Positions 1 to 9,692 of a DNA stretch of 64,000 nucleotides are shown here, in pieces. The stretch is taken from positions 186,001-250,000 of the forward strand of contig NZ_FPAB01000001.1 of the NCBI RefSeq assembly GCF_900116145.1, written 5' to 3'. Within the stretch, counting starts at the first letter, position 1; every line of letters begins with the position of its first letter. The notes under the pieces were generated by a model. It was not told the origin of the DNA. It saw only the letters and a program-made list of their open reading frames with translations, and ran no database searches. The stretch is from Streptomyces harbinensis (GTDB lineage Bacteria > Actinomycetota > Actinomycetes > Streptomycetales > Streptomycetaceae). Both the position numbers and the translations under genes were made by a program.

Positions 1-1
1 A

Positions 2-33
2 CGCCCGGGGCGGGGTGGTTACCGCCCCGGGCG
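2..33 (-). terminator. Hairpin downstream of pstS
   Basis: A 12-bp perfect inverted repeat (2-13 with 22-33) with an 8-base loop lies about 40 bases past the pstS stop. It could end the transcript or act as a partial attenuator that keeps pstS mRNA more abundant than genes further left, as is common in pst operons. What follows lies outside the window. Confidence 0.6.
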
Positions 34-71
34 GCGGGGGGACTGCGGTACCGCGCGGATCAGGAAGGCGC

Positions 72-1169
72 TCAGGCCTGGCTGTTGATCAGGTCGATCT
101 GCGCCTGCACCCGCTCCTTGAGGTCCGCGCCCAGCGGCGCGTAGCCCAGCTCCAGGGCCAGCGCGTCGGCGTCCTCGGTCAGCGTCCAGGACCAGAAGTC
201 CTTGATGATGTCGGCCGTGGCGTCGTCGTAGCCGCAGGTGTAGGCGAGGATGAAGTTGGTGCCGGCGATCGGGTAGCCGTCACCGCCCACACCGTTGATG
301 GTGAACTGGAAGGTGTCGGGGATGTCCGCCTCCTCGGAGGCGGCGGTGGTGGCCTCCAGGGTCGGCGCGATGGCGTTGCCGTCGGCGTTGATGACCTGGG
401 CGGTGGGCAGGCCCAGCTCCAGCGCGTAGGACTGGTTGACGTAGCCCAGGCCGCCGGGGTTCTGGGAGATCTGCTGCGAGACGCCCTCGTTGCCCTCGCC
501 GCCGATGGTGTCACCGGCCCACTCGATCTCCTTGCCCTCGCCGAAGGCGTCGGCCCACGCGGGGACCTCGGTGTTGAGGTAGTGGGAGAAGACGAAGGTG
601 GTGCCGGAGGAGTCGGACCGGTGGACCGGCAGGATGTCCTGGTCCGGCAGGTCGAAGTCCGGGTTCAGTTCGGCGATCGCCGGGTCGTTGTAGTTGGTGA
701 TGTCGCGGGAGTAGATCCCCGCGATGACCTCCGGGCTCAGCACCAGGCCGTCCAGCGAGGCGTCGTTGAACGCGATCGCCACCGATCCGAAGACGACCGG
801 GAACTGCACGGCCGGGCAGCCGCGGGCGGCCTCGGCCTCGGCCAGCGCCTCGTCGCTCAGGTACTCCTCGGAGGAGCCGAAGTCGATGGACTGGCCGATG
901 AACTGCTCCACGCCGGTGCCGGAACCGACGCTCTGGTAGTTGACGGTGACGCCGGACTTGTCGCCCTGGTAGGCGGCTATCCAGTCCTGGAAGACGGTGG
1001 CGGGGAACGACGCGCCGGCACCGGTCACGGTGCCGGACAGCGAGGAACCGCCCTCGTTCTTCGTGCCGTCACCGCCGTTGTCACCGTTGTCGTCGCTGCC
1101 GCCGCACGCGGTCAGGGCCAGGGCGGACACCGCGACGAGGGCCGCGGTCTTGGCGCGCCAGTTGCGCAT
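72..1169 (-). CDS. pstS: Phosphate ABC transporter substrate-binding lipoprotein PstS
   Basis: 365 aa. Extracytoplasmic phosphate-binding component of the high-affinity Pst importer. The N-terminus is a type II signal peptide with lipobox ALTACG (Cys about residue 25), followed by a Gly/Asp/Ser-rich linker. Family motifs are present: GAGASFP (about 50), SVGSGTG (about 80), RSDSSGTT (about 180) and GYVNQS (about 240). Where most family members have GASDA, with an Asp that contacts phosphate, this protein reads GSSEE, an Asp-to-Glu change. The start is the ATG at 1169 with an AAAGGAG site about 8 bases upstream; longer upstream reading frame is ignored because it spans the promoter. It follows pstB and a regulator on the same strand, whereas in most operons pstS comes first. 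A PHO-box-like array lies 70-100 bases upstream. Confidence 0.95.
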   Translation of the reverse strand: MRNWRAKTAALVAVSALALTACGGSDDNGDNGGDGTKNEGGSSLSGTVTGAGASFPATVFQDWIAAYQGDKSGVTVNYQSVGSGTGVEQFIGQSIDFGSSEEYLSDEALAEAEAARGCPAVQFPVVFGSVAIAFNDASLDGLVLSPEVIAGIYSRDITNYNDPAIAELNPDFDLPDQDILPVHRSDSSGTTFVFSHYLNTEVPAWADAFGEGKEIEWAGDTIGGEGNEGVSQQISQNPGGLGYVNQSYALELGLPTAQVINADGNAIAPTLEATTAASEEADIPDTFQFTINGVGGDGYPIAGTNFILAYTCGYDDATADIIKDFWSWTLTEDADALALELGYAPLGADLKERVQAQIDLINSQA

Positions 1170-1238
1170 GGCCTTTGCTCCTTTGACTTTGAATGTCTCG
1201 GGGAGAACGTAGGAGCGCGTGGCGAAGGCGTGCGGTCG

Positions 1239-1271
1239 GGAAGGTGAACAGAAAGGTAGGTTCGGCGGAAC
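1239..1271 (-). promoter_or_regulatory. PHO-box-like direct repeats upstream of pstS
   Basis: Read on the minus strand, three 11-base units are in phase: GTTCCGCCGAA, CCTACCTTTCT and GTTCACCTTCC. The first and third carry the GTTCNCC-like core bound by Streptomyces PhoP. The site is 70 bases before the pstS start, a normal activator position. The middle unit is degenerate, so this is weaker than the site before pstB. Confidence 0.5.
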
Positions 1272-1333
1272 CGGCAGTTTCACAAAGAGAGCTGAAATCG
1301 TTAAGAAAGACGTCACCTGGCGAAACGGGGACG

Positions 1334-2011
1334 CTAGGCGTACTGGGCCGGCGGCACCAGCCGGTAACCGACGCCGCGCACCGTCTGGATGATCTCCGGA
1401 TGGTGCGGATCGTCGCCGAGCCGTTCCCGCAGCCGCCGAATGTGAACGGTGATGGTATTCGACCGGCTGGCGCCGTCGCCCCACAGTTCGGCGCGGATAC
1501 GGTCACGGGTGATGACCTTTTCCGCGTGCAGCATCAGCAGATGCAGCAACTGGAACTCGCGCAGCGGCAGCCGGGCGGTGACCACCCCGTGCATCCGCAC
1601 CTCGTACGTGCCCGGGTCCAGGGTCAGCGGCCCGCACACCAGCGGCTGGTCCCAGCCGCCGCGCTGCCCGCGGTCGGACAGGCTGAGCAACTGGGCGACC
1701 TCGCGCGGCCGGTAGGGGCGCGCCACGCAGGCGCTGGCCCCGGCCGCGAGGGCCGGTGCCACCTGGTCGCTGTCCTCGGGGCTGACCCCGAGGACCACCG
1801 GGATGGACAGCCGGCGGCGCACCATGCGGGTGACGGTGGCGCCGTCCAGCAGCGGCAGCCCGGCGGAGACGAGCAGCACATCGGGGCGGCGCAGGCCGGC
1901 TTCCAGCAGGGCGGTGGCGCCGTCCGCGCAGTGCACGACGGACACCTGGTATTTCGCCAGCTGGGCGGTGAGCCCCTGCCGGATGCGTTCGTCCGCGTCC
2001 GCCAGAAGCAC
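1334..2011 (-). CDS. Atypical OmpR-family response regulator lacking the phosphoacceptor Asp
   Basis: 225 aa from the GTG at 2011. N-terminal receiver-like domain (1-115) and C-terminal winged-helix DNA-binding domain (about 130-225) with the OmpR pattern (REFQLLHLL, VHIRRLRERLGDDP, VRGVGYRL). The receiver keeps the acidic pair (ADAD, residues 4-7), but the phosphorylated Asp is replaced: the segment reads VLLVSAGLP, with Ser at about 49. The conserved Lys is Arg (ARPYRP, about 98). It is therefore unlikely to be switched by ordinary phosphotransfer. It lies between pstB and pstS on the same strand, so a role in phosphate control or its fine tuning is inferred. An in-frame ATG at 2164 would overlap pstB by 95 bases and contains rare codons such as ATA, so I prefer the GTG, though it lacks a clear ribosome site. 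Confidence 0.8.
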   Translation of the reverse strand: MLLADADERIRQGLTAQLAKYQVSVVHCADGATALLEAGLRRPDVLLVSAGLPLLDGATVTRMVRRRLSIPVVLGVSPEDSDQVAPALAAGASACVARPYRPREVAQLLSLSDRGQRGGWDQPLVCGPLTLDPGTYEVRMHGVVTARLPLREFQLLHLLMLHAEKVITRDRIRAELWGDGASRSNTITVHIRRLRERLGDDPHHPEIIQTVRGVGYRLVPPAQYA

Positions 2012-2069
2012 CAGCGGATTGACGCCGAGCGCTATTCCGGGAACGTGGTCCTCTTCCTGCGGCTGCGGA

Positions 2070-2915
<846 letters not shown>

Positions 2916-2933
2916 GGTTCACATGTAACGAGG

Positions 2934-2977
2934 TGTGGGTAGCCGGTTGCGGGGTGTCGGGTGAACCCTTGATGAAC
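2934..2977 (-). promoter_or_regulatory. PHO box array upstream of pstB
   Basis: On the minus strand four 11-base units run in phase: GTTCATCAAGG, GTTCACCCGAC, ACCCCGCAACC and GGCTACCCACA. The first two are near-perfect matches to the PhoP direct-repeat unit GTTCACC; the other two are degenerate but keep the register. The strongest pair occupies 2956-2977, about 45-60 bases before the pstB start. The divergent gene at 3017 shares this region. Confidence 0.75.
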
Positions 2978-3016
2978 AGCGGCGAAGCCATAGGTGCTGC
3001 CGCTACCATCGGGCCC

Positions 3017-4054
3017 GTGGGGATCGAAGGCGAACAGCTGGTACTCGACTATCTGAGCAAGGTGGGCGACCTGGCCCACACCACCAGCATGTCGGCGGCC
3101 GAACGGGCGGCGCTGGTGGGGCGGTTGCGCACGGAGATCGGTCAGCAGCGATCCCGGGTCGACGGCGAGGAGAGCCGGTCCGACATCAAGCGCATCCTGC
3201 GGCAGATGGGCCGCCCGGAGGACGTGGTGGCAAGCGCCGCGGGCGGCACCGCGCAGGCCGCTCACTCCGCGCCGGCCGTCCCGGCGCCCGCGCCCGCCCC
3301 CGAGCCGTCGGCACCGCCCGCGCCGCAGCCGGAGAAGCCGGCCCGCTTCTCCTTCCGCAAGCCGAAGGACCGGGCGCCCGCCGCGGAGCCCGAGCCGGCC
3401 CCGGAACCGGCGCCGCAGGCCCGGGCCGGGGCCGCGGAGGAGGACGACGAGGACTGGACCGAGCAGCCGAAGCCCCCGCAGCTGTACTGGCCGGACGGCC
3501 GGATCGGCGGCTTCGTCGGCGGGATCGAGATCCCCGAGATGCTGCGCGCCCCGGTGGAGGACCGCACCGCCCCGGGGCCCGCCGCCCCCGACCCGGCGGC
3601 GGCCCCCGCCGTGGAGACGCCGCCCGCCGAGGCGGCCCCGGCCGAGCCCGCCGCCCCGCCGCCGCCCACCGGCTGGCGCCGCGCCAACGCGGCGATCCGC
3701 GGCACCAACCGGCACATGGGCGGCCCGATCGAGCTGATCGGCGCCCTGCTGCTGGTCTCCGGCGCGATCCTCACCGAACTGGCCCCGCTCGCGATCGGCT
3801 GGCTGCTGGCCTACTGGTCCCCGCGGCTGTCCCGCCGCGAGGCGCAGTGGATCACCTTCGGCGGCCCGGGCCTGGTCTTCGGCGGCTACCTCACCTGGCT
3901 CTTCGGCCGGGTCAACGCCTACTGGGGCGAACCGCTGGTGGACACCACCGCCGGCGACCAGCTCGCCGACACCTGGCCGCTGCTGCTGCGCCTGTCGGCG
4001 GTGGTCTCCGCCGCCCTCCTCCTGTGGCGGGCCCGCCGCCCCCGCCCGCAGTGA
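3017..4054 (+). CDS. Membrane protein with N-terminal helical HAAS/DUF1700-like domain
   Basis: 345 aa. Residues 1-75 form an amphipathic helical domain (LVLDYLSKVGDLAH, then DIKRILRQMGRPEDV) resembling the HAAS/DUF1700 domains that sit next to membrane segments. A long Ala/Pro/Glu-rich disordered stretch follows (about 80-225). The C-terminal third has three or four hydrophobic helices (LIGALLLVSGAIL, LAIGWLLAYW, GLVFGGYLTWLF, LLLRLSAVVSAALLLW). Function unknown. The GTG start at 3017 is chosen because TACCAT (3004-3009) lies 7 bases before it, the spacing of a leaderless promoter; an ATG at 2972 is possible but falls inside the PHO-box region. It is divergent from pstB. Confidence 0.8.
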   Translation: MGIEGEQLVLDYLSKVGDLAHTTSMSAAERAALVGRLRTEIGQQRSRVDGEESRSDIKRILRQMGRPEDVVASAAGGTAQAAHSAPAVPAPAPAPEPSAPPAPQPEKPARFSFRKPKDRAPAAEPEPAPEPAPQARAGAAEEDDEDWTEQPKPPQLYWPDGRIGGFVGGIEIPEMLRAPVEDRTAPGPAAPDPAAAPAVETPPAEAAPAEPAAPPPPTGWRRANAAIRGTNRHMGGPIELIGALLLVSGAILTELAPLAIGWLLAYWSPRLSRREAQWITFGGPGLVFGGYLTWLFGRVNAYWGEPLVDTTAGDQLADTWPLLLRLSAVVSAALLLWRARRPRPQ

Positions 4055-4069
4055 CGGGGCGGCGCCGGT

Positions 4070-4342
4070 TCAGGCCGTCCGGCGGTGCCGTTTGCGGCGG
4101 CGCAGGCCGGCGCGGGTGAGGTGGCCGAGGAGGGCCTTGCTGCCGACCTCCACCGCGCCGAGCCGGACCGCGTCCTGGTAGCTCTCGGCCGGGATGTCGT
4201 AGTGGTCGCCGTCGAACGCCCTCGGCGGCGCGCCCAGCCGAGCGGCGAAGGCGTGCAGTTCGTCGTACGAGACGTCGCTGATCAGGTGGGACCACATCCG
4301 GCCATGCCCCGGCCAGGTCGGCGGGTCGATGTAGACCGTCAC
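4070..4342 (-). CDS. DUF4031 domain-containing protein
   Basis: 90 aa. The whole protein matches the DUF4031 pattern: it begins VTVYIDPPTWPGHGR, followed by MWSHLISDVSYDELHAFA, then a short helical part with HYDIPAESYQDAVRLGA and a basic C-terminus (RRRKRHRR). The family is common in actinobacteria; its biochemical role is not established. The GTG start overlaps the TGA of the upstream gene by four bases (GTGA, 4339-4342), so the two are translationally coupled. The 3' end converges on the membrane protein gene, 15 bases away. Confidence 0.85.
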   Translation of the reverse strand: MTVYIDPPTWPGHGRMWSHLISDVSYDELHAFAARLGAPPRAFDGDHYDIPAESYQDAVRLGAVEVGSKALLGHLTRAGLRRRKRHRRTA

Positions 4343-4722
4343 GGTGCGCCGTCCGCCTCGCCGGCGCGGTCGAGGCCGCCCAGCGGTGCGACGGTGCGGC
4401 CCCGGGCCCCGCACACCCAGTGCGGGGCGTCGGACAGCTCCGGCTCCAGGTCAAGGGCGTGGTGATCCTCGCAGAACGGGCACACCGGCCAGCGTCCGGC
4501 CGCGCCGTGCGCGTCCAGCAGCGCGTCCTGGACGTCCTGGGCGAGCAGCCCGGGCAGGTACGGGGCGCCCTGCGGCCACTGGGCACACCACCAGCGGCGG
4601 TGTTCCATCGCGCTCTCCAGGGCGGAGACCTCGGCCGGCCCGGCCGCGTCGCAGGCCGCCAGATCGGCGAGGACCAGCGCGCGGCCCCGGTGCACGGCCT
4701 CTTCCGGCGTCTCCTGGTTCAT
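4339..4722 (-). CDS. Conserved hypothetical protein with CPFC motif
   Basis: 127 aa from the ATG at 4722. A CPFCEDHH segment (about residue 82) plus a later single Cys (WVCGARG) suggest a possible metal-binding site, but this is not a recognised zinc ribbon. The N-terminal half is helical and rich in Ala and Glu. It heads a two-gene unit with the DUF4031 gene through a GTGA overlap. It is divergent from the MurR/RpiR regulator gene with only 74 bases between the starts. No function can be assigned. Confidence 0.7.
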   Translation of the reverse strand: MNQETPEEAVHRGRALVLADLAACDAAGPAEVSALESAMEHRRWWCAQWPQGAPYLPGLLAQDVQDALLDAHGAAGRWPVCPFCEDHHALDLEPELSDAPHWVCGARGRTVAPLGGLDRAGEADGAP

Positions 4723-4748
4723 ACGCACTATTGGAGCACTCCCAGGGC

Positions 4749-4778
4749 TTGACGCGACAACTTCTCCGAAAATATGTT
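4749..4778 (+). promoter_or_regulatory. Candidate housekeeping promoter of the rpiR-murQ unit
   Basis: TTGACG (4749-4754) and TATGTT (4773-4778) are separated by 18 bases and lie 19 bases before the ATG of the regulator gene. This resembles a sigma-70/HrdB promoter. The region also holds the start of the divergent gene. Confidence 0.55.
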
Positions 4779-4796
4779 TCGTCTGTGAGGAATGCG

Positions 4797-5744
4797 ATGA
4801 AGGAAAATTTCGTCCGCCGGGCCGGCCGACCGCGTCCCGTCGCCGTCTCACCCCCGCGTCCCGCTCCTCCGGAGCCGGCGGCCCTGGCTGCCAAGGTCCG
4901 CACCATGACCCCCTCCATGACCCGCTCCATGCAGCGCGTCGCCGAGACCGTCGCCTCCGACCCGGCCGGCTGCGCCGCTCTCACCGTCACCGGCCTCGCC
5001 GAGCGCACCGGCACATCCGAGGCCACCGTGGTCCGTACCGCCCGGATGCTCGGCTACCCCGGCTACCGCGATCTGCGGCTGGCGCTGGCCGGCCTCGCCG
5101 CCCAGCAGGCGTCCGGCGCCGCGCCCGCCGTCACCGCCGACATCTCGGTCGACGACCCGCTCAGCGAGGTGGTCGCCAAGCTCACCCAGGACGAGCGGCA
5201 GACCCTCACCGACACGGCGGGCGCCCTCGACCTCGCCCAGCTCGAAGCCACCGTCAGCGCGCTGGCCACCGCCCGCCGCGTGGACGTGTACGGCATCGGG
5301 GCCTCCTCGCTGGTCGCCCAGGACCTGGCGCAGAAACTGCTGCGGATCGGCCTGGTGGCGCACGCGCACGCGGACCCTCATCTGGCGGTCACGGGGGCCG
5401 TCCAGCTGCGGGCCGGCGACGTGGCGGTCGCCATCACCCACTCCGGCCGCACCGTGGATGTGATCGAACCGCTCCAGGCGGCCTTCGACCACGGCGCGAC
5501 CACCGTCGCCATCACCGGCCGCCCGGACGGCGAGGTCACCCAGTACGCCGACCACGTCCTGACCACCTCCACCGCGCGCGAGAGCGAACTGCGCCCGGCG
5601 GCGATGTCCAGCCGCACCAGCCAGCTGCTGGTGATCGACTGCCTGTTCATCGGTGTGGCGCAGCGTACGTACGAGACCGCCGCGCCCGCGCTGCACGCCA
5701 GTTACGAGGCGCTGGCGCACCGCCACTCACCGCGCGACCGCTGA
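4797..5744 (+). CDS. MurR/RpiR family transcriptional regulator
   Basis: 315 aa. N-terminal HTH_6 domain (about 40-115; TGTSEATVVRTARMLGYPGYRDLR is typical, split by helix) and a C-terminal SIS sugar-phosphate-binding domain (about 150-290; VDVYGIGASS, AITHSGRTVDVIE, AITGRPDGE). It sits 54 bases upstream of murQ on the same strand, so it probably senses N-acetylmuramic acid 6-phosphate or a related sugar phosphate and controls this two-gene unit. The ATG at 4797 has a GAGG site 6 bases upstream; an in-frame GTG at 4785 is an alternative. Residues 1-30 are Arg/Pro-rich and probably disordered. Confidence 0.9.
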   Translation: MKENFVRRAGRPRPVAVSPPRPAPPEPAALAAKVRTMTPSMTRSMQRVAETVASDPAGCAALTVTGLAERTGTSEATVVRTARMLGYPGYRDLRLALAGLAAQQASGAAPAVTADISVDDPLSEVVAKLTQDERQTLTDTAGALDLAQLEATVSALATARRVDVYGIGASSLVAQDLAQKLLRIGLVAHAHADPHLAVTGAVQLRAGDVAVAITHSGRTVDVIEPLQAAFDHGATTVAITGRPDGEVTQYADHVLTTSTARESELRPAAMSSRTSQLLVIDCLFIGVAQRTYETAAPALHASYEALAHRHSPRDR

Positions 5745-5798
5745 CCGGCGCCGCGCCCGACCCCCTCGAACCCCCGTACTCCGGAGAGCCGCACCTCC

Positions 5799-6734
5799 AT
5801 GTCCCTCAGTCCTTATGGTGAGCTGCGTTCCGAACTCGATGGTCTGACCACCGAGGCGCACCGTCCCGATTTCGCCGAGATCGACCAGCGCTCCACGCTC
5901 GACATCGCCCGCACCATGAACCGCGAGGACGCCGGGGTGCCCGGCGCCGTTGCGGCCCAGCTGCCGAAGATCTCCGCCGCGATCGACGCCGCCGCGCTGC
6001 GGCTGGCGCGCGGCGGGCGGCTGCTGTATCTCGGCGCGGGCACGGCCGGGCGGCTCGGGGTGCTCGACGCCAGCGAGTGCCCGCCGACGTTCAACACGGA
6101 TCCGTCCCAGGTCGTCGGGCTGATCGCCGGCGGCCCCGGGGCCATGGTGACGGCGGTGGAGGGCGCCGAGGACAGCAAGGCGCTGGCCGCCGAGGATCTG
6201 CGGCGGCACGGGGTGACGGCCGACGACGTGGTGGTCGGCATCTCGGCCTCCGGCCGCACGCCGTACGCGGTGGGCGCGGTGGAGTACGCGCGCGGGTGCG
6301 GGGCGCTGACCATCGGCCTGTCGTGCAACGCCGATTCGCCGCTGGCGGCGGCGGCCGAGCACGGCATCGAGGTGGTGGTGGGGCCCGAGCTGATCTCCGG
6401 GTCCACCCGGCTGAAGGCGGGCACCGCGCAGAAGCTGGTGCTCAACATGATCTCGACCATCAGCATGATCCGGCTGGGCAAGACCTACGGCAATCTGATG
6501 GTGGACGTGCGCGCCTCGAACGAGAAGCTGCGGGCCCGTTCGCGCCGGATCGTGCATCTGGCGACCGGGGCGCCCGATCCGGTCATCGAGTCGGCGCTGC
6601 GGGCGACCGACGGCGAGGTGAAGAACGCGATCCTCACCATTCTCGGCAAGGTGGACGCGCCCACCGCCGGGCGGCTGCTGTCGGAGTCGCACGGCCATCT
6701 GCGGGCGGCCCTGACGGCTGCCGCGAAGGGCTGA
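5799..6734 (+). CDS. murQ: N-acetylmuramic acid 6-phosphate etherase MurQ
   Basis: 311 aa, normal for the family. Cleaves the lactyl ether of MurNAc-6-phosphate to give GlcNAc-6-phosphate and lactate, recycling cell-wall sugar in the cytoplasm. SIS-domain motifs: YLGAGTAGRLGVLDASECPP (about 70), ISASGRTPY (about 147) and SGSTRLKAGTAQK (about 195). GGAG lies 8 bases before the ATG. It follows a MurR/RpiR regulator and would feed GlcNAc-6-P to the NagA encoded at 19784. The transcript is likely ended by the strong hairpin at 6796-6836. Confidence 0.95.
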   Translation: MSLSPYGELRSELDGLTTEAHRPDFAEIDQRSTLDIARTMNREDAGVPGAVAAQLPKISAAIDAAALRLARGGRLLYLGAGTAGRLGVLDASECPPTFNTDPSQVVGLIAGGPGAMVTAVEGAEDSKALAAEDLRRHGVTADDVVVGISASGRTPYAVGAVEYARGCGALTIGLSCNADSPLAAAAEHGIEVVVGPELISGSTRLKAGTAQKLVLNMISTISMIRLGKTYGNLMVDVRASNEKLRARSRRIVHLATGAPDPVIESALRATDGEVKNAILTILGKVDAPTAGRLLSESHGHLRAALTAAAKG

Positions 6735-6795
6735 CGGCCACTCGGCCCGGCCCGGACACGCCGGCCCCGCCGGTGCCCGGCACACAGAACGCCGA

Positions 6796-6836
6796 GGGGC
6801 GGCACCCCGGACCGTGCAGGTCCGGGGTGCCGCCCC
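6796..6836. terminator. Bidirectional terminator between murQ and groEL
   Basis: An 18-bp perfect stem (6796-6813 with 6819-6836) around a 5-base loop, located between two converging genes. It can serve both strands. Confidence 0.85.
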
Positions 6837-6867
6837 TGTCGCTCGGGCGGATTCGATCCGGGTGGGA

Positions 6868-8592
<1,725 letters not shown>

Positions 8593-8618
8593 TCACGACC
8601 TCACCGAACCGGTCTCTG

Positions 8619-8645
8619 CTGTCACTCTCACCCTCAGAGTGCTAA
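8619..8645. promoter_or_regulatory. CIRCE operator 1 (HrcA)
   Basis: Left half CTGTCACTC, nine-base spacer, right half GAGTGCTAA. The right half is perfect and the left half matches 6 of 9 positions of the TTAGCACTC consensus. It lies downstream of the likely groEL -10 element. Confidence 0.7.
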
Positions 8646-8652
8646 CCCATGA

Positions 8653-8679
8653 TTAGCACTCTCCCCATGAGAGTGCAAG
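8653..8679. promoter_or_regulatory. CIRCE operator 2 with embedded groEL promoter
   Basis: Left half TTAGCACTC (perfect), nine-base spacer, right half GAGTGCAAG (7 of 9). On the minus strand TTGCAC (8679-8674) and TAATCA (8655-8650), 18 bases apart, look like the groEL -35 and -10, so HrcA bound here would block RNA polymerase. Confidence 0.8.
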
Positions 8680-8722
8680 CGCCTTCGCGTTGTCGCAGGT
8701 GACGGCGGGGGCGCACATGACA

Positions 8723-8763
8723 GGGCCCGCACCCCTGCGCTGGTGTGCGCTGGGTGCGGGCCC
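8723..8763 (-). terminator. Terminator of the cold-shock gene
   Basis: A 12-bp perfect stem (8723-8734 with 8752-8763) with a 17-base loop lies 36 bases past the cold-shock gene stop. Confidence 0.75.
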
Positions 8764-8799
8764 CGGTCGCTCGGCTGCGGTGGTAGTACGGTCGGCGGT

Positions 8800-9003
8800 T
8801 CAGGCGGTCACCCGGACCATGTCGGCCTGAGGACCCTTCTGTCCCTGCGAGATCTCGAACTCGACCCGCTGCCCCTCTTCCAGAGTGCGGTAGCCGTCCA
8901 TCTGAATCGCGCTGTAGTGGACGAACACGTCCGCACCACCGTCTACCGCGATGAAGCCGTATCCCTTCTCCGCGTTGAACCACTTGACGGTGCCCTGAGC
9001 CAT
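8800..9003 (-). CDS. Cold-shock protein (CspA family)
   Basis: 67 aa, a complete cold-shock domain. RNA/ssDNA-binding motifs RNP1 (KGYGFI, about 13-18) and RNP2 (VFVHYSAI, about 26-33) are intact, with the start [10 protein letters not shown] typical of Streptomyces ScoF/CspA-like proteins. It acts as an RNA chaperone in the cytoplasm. GGGGAG lies 8 bases before the ATG. Upstream is an unusually AT-rich stretch, consistent with a long leader. It lies between groEL and the thrC unit. Confidence 0.95.
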   Translation of the reverse strand: MAQGTVKWFNAEKGYGFIAVDGGADVFVHYSAIQMDGYRTLEEGQRVEFEISQGQKGPQADMVRVTA

Positions 9004-9413
9004 TCCAAACTCCCCATGTTGCTGGCCCTTTCACGAGACCGCACTTCACGGACCCGGGTCAGACCGGAACGCGTCGACCGCCGCTGAATGTATCTGGACG
9101 GAAGCCCTCTGCAACAGGCCATTGAGGAGAGAATTCTTGGAGCGCCCAAACGGGCAAATTACGCAAAGCAGAAGAAAATCGAATATTTCCTTCGCGTCTT
9201 ATCGCGCCAATCCGGCAATTGGTGCAGCGAATTTCCGCGCGTTTCCGTCGAGAAGTGTCGTGAATTCATAGGCGACTGGCATCGGCTGGGCCGTGGGGCC
9301 GGCGACGCGCGCGAGCCCACTCTATCGCCCCGGAAACGCCCAACCGCCCCGAAGCGGGCAGCTCCGGGGCGGTTGTTGAAGATGTGATCAAACGTAGACG
9401 TGACGCGGTGCGG
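9004..9413. other. AT-rich intergenic leader of the cold-shock gene
   Basis: About 410 bases without a convincing gene. The stretch 9110-9270 is much less GC-rich than its surroundings and probably holds the promoter and long 5' leader of the cold-shock gene. A forward reading frame at 9088-9387 has poor codon bias, includes a rare TTA codon, and is not accepted as a gene. The right end contains the thrC-unit terminator. Confidence 0.5.
9342..9374 (-). terminator. Terminator of the thrC-like unit
   Basis: A 10-bp perfect stem AACCGCCCCG/CGGGGCGGTT (9342-9351 with 9365-9374), 40 bases past the stop of the sulfur-carrier gene. Confidence 0.75.
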
Positions 9414-9692
9414 TCAGCAGCCGCCCGCCACCGCCGGGATGATGGAGATCCCGGCGCCGTCCGGCGTGGGAGTGTCCAGGCCCTCGGCGAACCGCACGTC
9501 GTCGTCGTTCACGTACACGTTCACGAAACGGCGCAGCTTGCCCGCGTCGTCCAGCACCCGGGCGGAGATGCCCTGGTGGTTCCGCTCCAGATCGGCGAGA
9601 ACGTCGCGCAGCGTACCGCCGTCGGCGGAAACCTCCGCTTGGCCGCCGGTGTAGGTGCGCAGGATGGTCGGGATTCGGACAGTCACGCTCAT
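9414..9692 (-). CDS. MoaD/ThiS-family sulfur-carrier protein ending GGC
   Basis: 92 aa, a beta-grasp ubiquitin-like fold (VTVRIPTILRTYTGG, FVNVYVNDDDVRF, ISIIPAVAGGC). Family members are activated as C-terminal thiocarboxylates on a Gly-Gly end and deliver sulfur to a PLP enzyme or cofactor pathway. Here a single Cys follows Gly-Gly, so it would have to be trimmed, as JAMM-type proteases do for similar tails, before adenylation. The start codon overlaps the stop of the upstream threonine-synthase-like gene (ATGA, 9689-9692), so the two products are made together. It resembles mycobacterial CysO, partner of the O-phosphoserine sulfhydrylase CysM. Role in homocysteine or cysteine formation is inferred. 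Confidence 0.9.
   Translation of the reverse strand: MSVTVRIPTILRTYTGGQAEVSADGGTLRDVLADLERNHQGISARVLDDAGKLRRFVNVYVNDDDVRFAEGLDTPTPDGAGISIIPAVAGGC

Noticed and set aside
9088..9387. Forward 99-aa reading frame opposite the cold-shock leader
   Set aside because: Poor third-position GC, a TTA codon, no ribosome site and no family resemblance; better explained as the AT-rich leader and promoter of the cold-shock gene.
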